NCBI RefSeq assembly: GCF_002105155.1
Contig: NW_019029024.1
Location: forward strand, 1-64,000
DNA length: 64,000 bases
Direction of reading: 5' to 3'
Source of the DNA: Lobosporangium transversale
Taxonomy: Eukaryota; Mortierellomycota; Mortierellomycetes; Mortierellales; Mortierellaceae
In this document: positions 20,997 to 32,223 of the stretch, piece after piece
Position numbering within the stretch: the stretch's first letter is position 1
Layout of the letters: the number at the start of each line of letters is the position of its first letter
Position numbers and translations under genes: made by a program
Notes under the pieces: model-generated
Told to the model about the DNA's origin: nothing
What the model saw: only the letters and a program-made list of their open reading frames with translations
The model's database searches: none

Positions 20997-23367
20997 TGAT
21001 GATGAAAGACTCAGGGGTGGTTACAATTCCCCTTTACTGTTCAATAGAAAGGATCAGTTTAATCAAAGGTGGCTGAATGAATAAAGAATAATAGTATAAA
21101 AAAGTCTATTATAAAAACCAAGGTAATTTAAGAGCAGAAGAAAGAATGCTGAAACAATGAAGAGAGGAAAGGAGTGGAGAGAAGAGGAAGGGTGTTGATA
21201 GGCCATAACCCACATCAATTAGGTCTGTTTATCATTCATTCAACAACATACAGCACTGTCGCACAGCCCGTACAAACACGTCATAGAGCAAACTTTTTTT
21301 TCTTTTTTTCTTTTTTTTTTTTTTTTCAGTGGCAACTCATACCTCCTTATCACATCCATACTTTTATGCTTCTGCAACAATAGCCATTGTTGTTAGCAAT
21401 TAACTATAAACCTTATGAAAGTCAAGCATTGATTAGAATATGTACACAAACACCTCTTGCTCTACCACCCTTACAAAAACACCAGCCTCTGATACATTAA
21501 CATTTAGCTTCTCTCTTTTCAGTAACTCGAATTTCATATATTTATCCTAATCAAAAGATTGTCCATAAACCATTGAACACCAATATAACATATTCGAGTA
21601 TTAAAAACCTTCATGATTCACATCGATGGCATTTCCCATCATGAAAAATCTGCGCCTAAAAGGGGTCCGAGAGAAAGCGCGTCGATCCCTTAAGAATGGA
21701 ATAACAGAACAGCGTCTAAATGGGCTTGGAGTACGCAGGAACTTATTAGCGCCACATGGCACTAACTGCCAGGACCCAAGGAGTCGTTCACCCGATATAT
21801 GCGTGAGGATGATTAGAATATTGTAGAGTGCAGATTCGAAGAGACTTTGCCATCGTGAACGATACTAATGTTAAAATATCTCGCAGTAGTAATATGATCG
21901 TGTATGACAGTATCTATCAAAACAGAATGATGTCCTATTTCACATCACAAATTCCTCGTGCATGATGGCTCCAGTTCGCTACGATTCCTTCGTCAATCCT
22001 ATCTATCCCGAGGGTAGCTGACGACTTTGTGCATTGTTGCGGTAGCCTTGGACGAGAAACCAAGCAATCAGGATGGATGCGGGGCTCTCTCGTGGGCACA
22101 AAGAAGGTTAATTTGGATAGGGCTATGACATGGAGGCCCATTAGTCTGGGCGTTGGCATGGTAAATAATAATGTGAAACGGCAAAGCCTTATTCATGCTC
22201 ACAAAATAAAATGTTTATACCAGAAAGCTATCGGCTATTTTGCCGGGATTGTACCTGAATCGCACTTAGCGGCAGAAAGTTGCTTGAAAAATATGTTCGC
22301 GAGAGCCAAAACAGTGGTGCTAGCAACCTGAATGACGATTTTGATGAATGACGGGCAATTCCAGTTCCTGTTACGGCTAATTAGCCTTGGTTTCTTGGAA
22401 GACTATCCTCGATTTCATAAGATGGATAGCAATGACTAATAGAAGGTACTCAAAACGGCGCCACCATATCAAATGAACGCCACCATACCAAATGAACGCC
22501 ATATTTTGCTCTTTCATGCCACTACCGTAGTCTATATATGATATATATCTCAAAGAATCTCTGTAAAGCCAGAATATATATCAATTGTCGATCATTCCAG
22601 CAGCTTAATCTGCTTAAAAGCAAAGTAACATTAACAACAAAATAATTACCAACGTCAAATTTACATCTCAACTACTGGAAAATAAACTGTTTCAAGTCGA
22701 TCGACTGCATATCATCGTAGGTTGGAAATCGTTAAAGTTTTCGACAAGAGCATCATCAACGGATGGCAACAGCTGTATCTCTAACTAATAGGCAAGAATA
22801 GGAGGCTTTCTCTGATGGAGGGCAGTATCAAAAGAGGTTTTGAACGAGAGACATCGACCAAGGAAGAGCCTAGGAATACACGATAAGCGGATAGTCATTC
22901 TTTGCATGTTAACGAAGACACGCCTAACATGGGATTGGAATCGACATAGTGCCATGGAATGGTAGCGTGATTTTCATCTACTTTAAATCCTCTCTTCCTC
23001 TCTCTATTGTCCGATCTTGCCTCCGCCTTCAATATTCTTTATCGCTTCTATCTCATTACACATTACACATTGCTCATTGCCTGATAGATATATACTTGAT
23101 ATTTAGTTTTTCTTTTATTAACATGTCTATTAGTACAATGTGCATGTGTGGAGTACATGTCTGTGTCTGTGTCTGTGTATTTTGATGAGGTCACGCAGAT
23201 AATGAATAAAAAACTGAGTGTTATATTGTACAAGGAAGATGATGGCTCAGATAATGAGCTTTTTTTTTTTTTTTTTTTTTGGTTTGTTTTCTTGACAGCT
23301 CTTTAAAAAATCATTGAATCTGTCTTATGAAAGCATCGAAGTGTCGAAATGTGGTTCTGCCGTGTTA
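20997..23367. other. 2.4-kb geneless region between Rho-GEF and CTK1-like kinase
   Basis: The first 450 bp are the Rho-GEF promoter, with a T-rich tract at 21294-21326. From about 21,600 to 22,950 the DNA has few homopolymers and a higher G+C content than other gaps here, yet only short open frames without known domains. A 19-bp tandem repeat is at 22459-22504. Near 23159-23178 there is a (CTGTGT)n run, and a T20 run lies at about 23261-23280. I see nothing I can name; a decayed element or a non-coding RNA is possible. Confidence 0.5.
22459..22504. repeat. 19-bp tandem repeat, 2.4 copies
   Basis: Two copies of CGCCACCATAYCAAATGAA differ at one base and are followed by a third partial copy. 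The repeat is in non-coding DNA and could be a subterminal repeat of a decayed element, but no matching inverted copy was found by eye. Confidence 0.8.
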
Positions 23368-26300
23368 TCATGTCATAGACGAGAGTGTCGACGTTGAAGA
23401 AGGTGGTGATAGTGATGAGTCCGTTGATAATTTCAGCTTCTTGGGTGGAGGGGGGAAGGTTGCTCGCTGCTCCTGTTGTTGCCCCTGTTGCTGCTTCTGT
23501 TGTTGTTGTTGTTGTTGTTGTTGTTGCTGATGTGGATGATGTTCACCCTCCTCATTTTCACTCTCACGATCCCGATCCCTTTCTCGATCCCGCTCTCGTT
23601 CAGAATCCTCTTCGTACTCGCCTACTGACCGCTCACGTCGTCTTCCATGATGCATTGAGTAGTTGTCTACCCTATCAATATCAATCTCACGATCACGGCC
23701 TCGTTCCCCATATCGAGTTCTCTCATAGTCCCGCTCTTCTTCTCCACCCATAGGGCCATACTCTCGATCTCTTCCGCGGTCACGATCCCGATCTCGGTCA
23801 CGGTCACGGTCGCGATCTCTATCTCTATCTCGACTTCGAAAGTCTGCATAATCTCTATCAGCATCGCGATCACGGCCCCTGTCACGATAATAATAATCAT
23901 CATCATCATAACTTCTTTCGCGAGCACGGTCTCTGCTTCGGTCGTAGCCGCGCCCTGATCGCTCTCTGTAGCGATCATAGTCGCGATCTCTGTCACGGTC
24001 TCGTCCACCCCTGTCTCTATCACGATCCCTAGACCAATCTCTTCCACGATAATCGCCCCGTCTTCTACTATAATCTCGATATCGATCACGCTCTCTGTCA
24101 TGATCGCGATCGCGATCCCTTCCATAGTCATAGTGTCGACTACGACTATAATAATCGTATGCATGGCCTGCACTCTCATGGCTGTCATAGTAACGCTTAG
24201 TATGATCTGGAAGAGGGGGAGGGATAGAGCCGCGATGATGATCATCGTTGCTAAACGAGCCTCGATGATGATCTATCGCATAGGGATCTGCTGGTTGCGC
24301 AAGCGGTACCACAGCTGCGGGTGGTTGCGTCAAAGGACCGTGTCTAGATGGATCGTATGTTGCAGTATGTTCGCCGTAACGGTTTGACATGGGTCCACCA
24401 TTTACAGGATCATGAGCAAATGGCTTCATTGCCTGATCAGCAGCGCGTTCAGCATACATTGGATGGACTGGAGGAAGAGGAGGGACCGAGAGTTGTTGTC
24501 CAGGAGCTGGCGGAGGGACATTTCGGTAGTCCGGCACTATAACTTCTGCTGCACGACGAGTAGCTAGTGCTTGAGGCGCTGATGCAGCTGAATAAGGGAG
24601 GTATGATGGGGATACGGCAGGAAGTGCAGTGATAGTTTCGACTAACGCAGGTGGCTGGTTCATGACAATATCCGGCTTTTGCTCTACAGGAACTATACTA
24701 CCTTCAGAGCCCGCGGATCCTGACATGACAACTAAACCGACGGGAACCGCAGCTGGGGCGGAGACACTGACCGCGCTGGCTGGTTTCAATTCGCCACTTA
24801 AGACATGCTTCCTTGAGCTGGGTGGGCGATTTGGGTCGTTTGGCTTGACTTGCTCTAAATGCTCCATTCGATCCCCATCGCTGGGGTGTCGTGGATGGTG
24901 TGGATGATGTGGATTGTGCTGGTGCTGCGACTTGGGTTTTGCATTGGCCTTCTTTCGCTGCTTGGACTCATACTCGTGCCAATCGCCTTCGATCTTGGGT
25001 AATCTAGTAAAATAAGCGCGTAAAAAAAAAAAAATCAGACGCAATATTGCAACACTATCCTACATAAATCCTACAGGCGGGGATTTGAATAAACAAGTAT
25101 AACAAAATCCAGCTAAAGGTCATACTCTTCTGGCGTGCATGCAGCAGGCTCTTCTTTGGTAAAGTAGTCGAAGTTGGTCAATGCCTCGACAGCCGTTGGT
25201 CGGCGCTTAGGATTGAGGCTTAATAGAGCCTCGGCTAAATCTAAAGCTGCTGGGCTCATGAGCTTGCCAAATAGCTCACGGAATTTTGAAGTTCTCGCCT
25301 CAGAGTTTAAGTGCTTGATCAACTCATACCACGGGAGTTGATCAACATCTGGCCAAGTATCTTTTTGGGGGGTTCCCATCGTTTTCCAAATATTATCCAA
25401 TTGTGTAATCTCATTGTGTCCCTGAAATATCGGCTTGCGAGTAAAAAGCTCTACCATAATACAACCAGCGCTCCACATATCAACCTCTGGCCCATAAGCT
25501 GTTGCTCCAAGAATGAGTTCTGGAGGTCGGTACCATAGTGTGATGACACGATTCGTGTAATCTCGTTTAGTCTTCTTCTGAAAAACGCGCGCAAGTCCGA
25601 AATCTGCCAACTTGAGTTCGCCCAATTTGTTCACCAGCAGATTGGAGCCTGTTACTCGAAGCAAACCCGTCAATATGTGAACAATATTAGTAGTCCTATC
25701 GAGTAGGGTACATAGGCGCATCGCTCTTGCAAAAAGATGTGGATAGCTCACCTTTAATATCACGATGCAGGACACCCTTGTGATGCAAAAACCCAAGGCC
25801 TTCAAGCAGTTGCTTCATTAAGCACTTGATATGTTCCGGTCGGAATTTTAGATGAGGATGCCCTAGAATTCCCGTTAGATCGTGGTCCATGTATTCAAAT
25901 ACCATGTACACCGCACCTTTCGATACCATAAGCTCCTTTAAACTGACAACATGGCGATGACTTAGGGACTGTAACAACTTAATCTCTCGCATCGCGGTAA
26001 TAGGGAACTGTCCGGTAATAGCCATAGGACAAAAAAAAAGTTAATTATCCTTCCATATAAAAGTACAATAAAAAAGAAAAAGAGGAAAGAGAAAGCTTTG
26101 CACGTACCCCATCCTTCTCAGCCTCCATGCGAATCCTTTTGAGCGCAACATACTCTCCTGTCTGTTTGTTCCGGGCTTTATATACTTTGCTGTTGACGTC
26201 AAGAAATAATGAGTAGTTGAAGTGAAGTGCAGTTAGTAAATTTTTGCCTCCGTATTATAGCACAGTCAGAGAATAAAGCCAAGCATTGAAGCCATACCCG

Positions 26301-28792
26301 TATGTTCCTTCACCAACTTGTCCAACGCGCTCATACAAGTCTTCTCCTTTGGTCGCTGGCGCTAGTACAGGCGCCGGCGCCGGCACAGAGTTAGGCACAG
26401 GAACAGGAACAGGAACAGGGATAGTATTATGGATAGGGGTAGGGATAGGAGCTGCTGCAAGGACAGGGACAGGCGGAGCAGCGATATGCTGTTGAAGCCC
26501 AGGATCTACGGCTGGATATGGAGCTACATACGCCATTCCATGGTGATCAGTGACAGGTGGCCGTCTTCCATCGGGATGCATAGGGTTAGGGCCATAGTGA
26601 GATCCCATCGGGTATCCGGGGTCAGCCTGTATTCTTTGGCTCCCATTCTCTGGGTATCCATAATCATATCGGTCCCGATTTCTGGGCGATGGCGCACGGC
26701 CGTGACGGTCGTAGTCAGATGAGTAGTGATGTCCTGACCATCGACTTGAGCGTCTACTATCGTATCTGTGGTCGTCCTCTGAGCCATGCCAGGCATCTCG
26801 ATAATGTGATGACCGGGAATGACGGTAGTAATGCCCATAAGGCCCATAGTAGTCATCATCTGCTGTTGATCTACGCAGAGGCGGAGGCGGGTTGCCACTG
26901 GGATGAGAATATGCAGGCTCAGCTGGAGCAGTTGCTGCTACAACAGATGGGGCCGCTCCTGATACTACTGCAGATGAATTTTGAGGTACATATCCATGAG
27001 GAGCGACGGGCGGAAGAGGTGGTGGTGGTGGAGGAGGATGTACATTGGAGGGGGGAGTGGCTATTGGCGCCCCAGAAGCCTGAGCTGGTGGTATTGGTAA
27101 TGGAGGGGGAGGTGGGGGTGGAAGGCGGGACAGAATTTGATTTGGTACTGTCGATTCAATTGGTTGTTTACTGTTCTGGTCAACCTTGGACGGATCTAAT
27201 ACAAATGACGAATCATGCATAGTTCTGTTCGCCCCAGGCCCTGTCAACTGTGCTTCAGTTGATGATAAAGCAAGCGCTGGATTTGCCGCTTGCTGCTTTG
27301 AAGGGTCTACAGGAGTTGAAGGAGCGGGTACTCCCGACATCTCATTCTTCAATAACGCCGCAGTAGGTACAGGTTCAGTAGTATCTACTGTCAGAGCGAT
27401 GGGAATGGTGGTTTTGTCATCTCCAGATATTATCTGACTATCGCTAGGTAGTGCCGGCTGATTTACGGGTGCATGCTCAGCAGCAGAATGGTCGCTGCTG
27501 GGAAGATGGGGTGGTCGATACGAGTCTACATCCTCGGAACTAGTATTTTTTTCTATATCAGCATCCCTGTCTCTATCCCGGGGCGCTCGATCCCTGTCTT
27601 CCCAATCGTAGCTTGCTCTGTATCTGTCACTATCATAGTCATAAGTACGGGATCTCTCCCAGCTCCTGTAGCGGTCTTGTTCACGCTCATTATCATGCTC
27701 ACGGCCCCGTCCGCGCCCACGATCATAGTCATACTCTCGTGATAAGTGGTCCTGACCTTTGACGGAGCGTGACTCACCGTCTTCATCACCAGATTTCCAT
27801 GGAGCTCGCTCACGCTCACGCTCACGTTCAGGATCCTCATATCTTACACGCGAATCTTCGTAATCATAGTCACGATGAGACCTCTCATGTTCTTTATCGT
27901 CGCGATAATGTCTGTCATGTCTATCATGCCTATCATGTCGATAGCCTCTATAGTCGCGATCACTTGGATGGTCCACCTGATAGCGATAATCCCTATACCC
28001 ACGGTCATGCCGGTAGTCCCTGTCGCGTTCATAGTCTCGTTCGTGGCTTCTTTCACGACTGTATCGGTCCCGATGGCGCCCTCGGTCGCGTTCCCTAGAT
28101 CGATCATAACGGCTCCTAGAATAACAGTCTCTGTCCCGCTCTCTCTCCCGCTCCCGTTCTCTTGAACGATCCCTGCGATCGCGACTCTGTTCTCTCCTCC
28201 AGTCTCTGGTGGCACCATAGTCGCGAAATGTGGGAGGGTTGGCAGGCTCCTTTGGAACAATGTCCTGAGCCAATTGAGGTTTCCTGCCTAATATCTCATG
28301 CTGTAGATCTAGCTCCCTTTGCAACTGTAAAGCTGCAGCTGACGCAGCAGCAGCAGCACTTGTGCGCCCAGATGCCCTACTAAATGACGAAATAGAGTAG
28401 CTGTTGGAGTACAGTGATTCTGAAGCGCGCGCTGATTGGAAAGGTAAGGCTGGGGTTGGCAATGGTTTGGCGACTGCAGGCACCGTAAACGATGGTGTAA
28501 TTACTGGAGGTCGCGTAGTAGACGGTGATGTTATCGTCGTTTCTGCTAGTGTGGCTGTAACTGCAGAAGTCGTAGCAGTGTTAGTAACATTAATAGTGGT
28601 ATTATTATTATTAATAGAAGCCGCCGCTGTTGTAGGAGAAGCAGTTGAAGTAGACGAAGTTGTAATAGCGAGAGTTGTCAAGTCTGTGGTGATCGTCTGA
28701 GCTGGTGCTCCTGTGGTGGGGTTTAGGGCTCCTTCGCTGACAGTTCCGGTGGCTTGAGGTAGCCCGCGAGAATCTGGTTGGTCCTCATGCAT
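23368..28792 (-). CDS. CTK1: CTK1/CDK12-like cyclin-dependent kinase with Arg/Asp-rich flanks
   Basis: Five exons (26298..28792, 26108..26189, 25752..26007, 25126..25648, 23368..25003) encode 1663 residues. The kinase domain is at about 820-1120: glycine loop VGEGTYGKVYKAR, VALKR lysine at about 849, the cyclin-binding helix [27 protein letters not shown], and the T-loop [14 protein letters not shown]. The C-terminal extension after the lobe ([16 protein letters not shown]) is the HEY-type signature of CDK12/CTK1. These kinases pair with cyclin K/Ctk2 and phosphorylate Ser2 of the RNA polymerase II CTD. The N-terminal 820 residues have Thr/Ala-rich, Arg/Asp/Ser/Tyr-rich and Pro-rich stretches. 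The last 500 contain a second RD-rich block and a polyglutamine run. Start: first ATG of the open frame, 28792; an upstream exon cannot be excluded. Confidence 0.87.
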
Positions 28793-29027
28793 GGCGCAGT
28801 TGCGGTCAGGTTGAGGTTGATCCTGAGGGCAAGACGTGAGAATAGATGGTTTGCAAGCAAATGTACAGACCACGATGGAGACCAAAAAAAAAAAACTCGA
28901 GCTTGGCTATTCCATGACTGGGATTTTTGGGCACAATGCACACAGTGGAATAATATACAATCGCACGTGCAGCGCATATCGATTTGTAGTCATGTGTACA
29001 ATTTATTTAATTTGGCAAATGCACAAT

Positions 29028-31856
29028 TTATCCCGGGCTCTGAACTTTGTTCGTTAATGCCTGCACTATCTCTAATAAACCCTTGGTTCGGATCTCCTCC
29101 AGCGCCTGTAATGCATCGTCTAGTGTAATAGTGCCCTGTCGTTCAACATGTCGTATGATGATCGGCAAATGGGACATTACTGAGTTGTAAGCTGTGGCAG
29201 AAACATGGCAGTAGTGCTCTTCCGTTGGGTAGAAATCATCAACAGTGACATGCTCGCATTGCGTATTATCAATATTTGGTATTGGTAACTTCGTGTCGCT
29301 ATTACTAGCTTCCACATCTAACCCTTTGCTCTCGACATGATCGTCTTTTACAACCACTCTGTCCCTTGATGCGCTGCTCATGGCCTCCTCGATCTGCTTC
29401 CAGATTCGTGGCGTAGGGCAACGACAGTGTTTCCAACCCCATGAGTTATAAGTCCATTCTAGCCAAAGTTCTCTTGCGGTCATTTTTGAAAAGTCTTTTT
29501 TGATAAACAAATTGGGCTCCCATAGCATGACAAGTTTCCTACGAAAGATTCGTCTCTCACTGTTCTGCAACTCTACTACCTTCAAATCTTTGAGAGTCCG
29601 TTGGGGTATACCCCATTCCGAAAATGGTTTAATCAATTTCGGTCTCCCTCGGGAATGTATCTTGGTTTTTCCAGTACTAATGCCCGATCCCGACGAGCCA
29701 CCGCCCTTGGCAAATGCAATAGCCTCAGCTTTTTTCTTATAGAAAGTGGGAAGTGTTACTCTCCATCTCTTCAATGAATCAGGTTTCGATCGTGCTCGAA
29801 ATGATTCGCTTTGTGCACTGGTACTCGACCCTAGGCCAGTGGCTGTTGATTCCAGGGCTGTTCCTAATATTAATGCTCTTCTAATCGAGCTTAGCGTAGC
29901 GGTATTTGTATGGGTGATGCCTAATTCTCTCGGAATTCTTATGCGGGTTGACCTGCGCAACAGAGTTGTGCCTTCGTCCGGAGTTTGGAAAGTACGTTGT
30001 ACACCTTCATCCGAAGCATGCATACAGATGGGGTCGGCCTCTTGAGTTGGCATACTCTGTTCTTTTGCATTATGATTCACAGCTGCCTGTGGCCTCTCCT
30101 GACTATTATCATAAGGTTCGATTTCGCTGTTTACTGCATTCTGGTCAAGGCTTGAAGATAGTTTTCTTCGTTTCGTCGCTTCAGCTTGAGGTAGGGACGA
30201 AAGTTTATCTTGACTCGTAATTGAGCCGACCAATGGACGTTGGGTTTTGTTTAGTATTTCGTTATTTTGAGGATCAATCTCTCTGAGTTTGATCACATGC
30301 TCCTCTTGCGGTTGTTCTGTTTCCGACAATTCTCGTATTTTCCTTGGCCGACCACGCACTCCTTGTCTTCGTTCTACCTGTTGCAATTCTGCTCTCAGGT
30401 GCTCGGGAGGTGGATTTCCAGATAACAATTGGCTATCCATGTCAGTATGGTTGTCATTTACTCCATCCTTCCTATGTTCAAATGAGAGTTGTGTGGGGTC
30501 AAACTCGTCCGAACTATATTCCTCTTCCTCTTCAGGTTGCTCGAGATTGCGATGAGGATGCCATTGGTCGTGCTCTTGCGATGAACCGTATTTTTCTTTA
30601 TGTGTATGTCTGTGTGGTTTCCTCACTCTCCGTTTCCCTCTTCGTCGGCGTCCTTGCCCATAGAGCTTGTCCTCAAGTCGTTCAAACATTTGCTGCATTT
30701 CCTCAAATCTCGCTTCCAAGTGACGGGTATGCTCACTCTCGCTACTAAATTTAGGCTCCAAACGAGCTCCTCCGTGACAACGCCCTTGTAAATTAACTTT
30801 ATCCAACTCTGATGTCAATATAGCTTTGGTTCCTTCGGGATTTTGTGATTGCTGCGAGTGCCTATGGAGCTCTTCTGATCCGGATTCCAAACCTTCAGTG
30901 GCAAGCCCCGCTTCTTGCTCGTATGAAGCATGCTGCTGTTGCTGTCGGATTTCACTTTGTGTATTAGGGATATGTAATAGTCGATGTGGGACAGCCACTG
31001 AAGACAGGAACATTCTTGTTGATGTTGACTCTGCTGAGGAGAGATGCGTGGCGCTGATTGGAAGAGATAGTGCGGGCGGGTCGGTTACTTCTGCAACATC
31101 TTGTTTCTTCCAGAACTCAAGCACAGGTCGAAGCAAGACATCAAGTGCTGGATCAGTGTTGGTATTCCCTTCAGATAACCCTCTTGATTGGACGACATAA
31201 TCCATGTACTCTATCATTTTTTGAGGGGTAACTCGATCTTGATCATAAAACTTTTTCGAGGCACACCAATCCTGCCAGGCATGTTAGGATTCGTCGATGT
31301 ATTAGATATTACTCAAAGTAGTAAGAAAGAGTAGAAGGAAGAAAGATGGAGGACTGAAAGTGGCGTATCGGATGCATTGACAACACCTGCACCTTACCTT
31401 CCATACGCGGACGCCTTGTTCAAGCATCTCGTCTTCTAACTGTCTTATCCTTCTCAAAGTTTCTTCTTGTAGCTGATTTCGTTCACGTGCAAGTCTTCTC
31501 ATGTTCAAAGTATACTCGCTAAATAAATCAGTGTTACCACTGCTTATACTACTGATGCTGACGTTATCGTTGCAATTGCTACTAGTTGCGCACCCATTCT
31601 CGAGTGGCAATGATATAGGTGATGTCGACATGTTGTCTGAGGCAGGATTGTATGCAGCTGTATGACGTTCCTCGCGTGCATATTGCTCCCAAGGTTTGTC
31701 GCTGATCTGACGGTCGAACTCAAATTCACTCGCCAGGGTATTTTTAATGATGACTTTGTTCTCACGCTTCTTAAGAATAGTGGGTTGCCGACTTCCCGAG
31801 CTTAACATTCCAATAGTTGCTCTTTTATCTAGACCAAAAACACTGTAAGGTAACAT
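29028..31856 (-). CDS. Probable Crypton-derived, GCR1_C-like DNA-binding protein
   Basis: Two exons, 31398..31856 and 29028..31271, encode 900 residues. After a coiled-coil-like helix (RLARERNQLQEETLRRIRQLEDEM) the junction reads VWK-DWCASKKFYDQDRVTPQKM. That pattern (W-x-x-WC, then D-x-VT-x-x-K) resembles the N-terminal helical domain of Crypton tyrosine recombinases and of fungal Crypton-derived factors. A nuclear-type low-complexity middle has an AT-hook-like RGRPRK and basic clusters. Near the C-terminus, TARELWLEWTYNSWGWKHC resembles the LWxEW core of the GCR1_C domain of yeast Gcr1/Msn1/Hot1. No tyrosine recombinase catalytic Arg/His/Tyr set is visible, so it is probably a domesticated transcription or chromatin factor. 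The gene starts 309 bp after Mad3's stop. Domain assignment is from memory of the families and is tentative. Confidence 0.55.
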
Positions 31857-32223
31857 AGACGTATAAAATTAGGATGTCCATACAAAGAACTATTTAGTAA
31901 TTTGCATAAATATAACCAGGCAAAGCGGCGATTCATTTTGGTGCAAATGCAAATTCCATTGGTTACTTGGAGTTTCCTGACGAACATCAATTGCAAGATC
32001 CTTCTCTTTCTTTTGAGCAGTGAATATTGATAAAAATAAAATAAAACAGGTAGAATGCACACAGGCGCATGTGCATTTGAATGAGTAAAGGCTAAGAAAA
32101 ATATTGTGCGATAAAATAAGCAGAATAATTTTAATAGCAACCTGCCGATGTGCTTAATATACTACGCAAGACAAAAAAAAAAAAAAGTCTGAAACTTGAC
32201 AAAAAAGGCGTGTTCAAGTTTTG
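31857..32223. other. Intergenic, Mad3 3' end to Crypton-like gene
   Basis: The 367 bp are A+T-rich, with an A-run at 32172-32185. A short frame at about 31830-32140 has no recognisable domain; an upstream non-coding exon of the Crypton-like gene is possible, since TTTTTGGTCTAG just inside its first exon could act as an acceptor. Confidence 0.4.

Noticed and set aside
23667..24245. 192-residue open frame rich in Ile, Glu, Thr
   Set aside because: Frame-shifted reading of the C-terminal RD block of the same kinase.
26524..28260. Several 90-180-residue open frames on both strands in the N-terminal half of the CTK1-like kinase gene
   Set aside because: Arg/Asp/Ser-repeat codons lack stops in many frames. 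These are shadows of the kinase exon, with Ile/Thr/Met-rich meaningless products.
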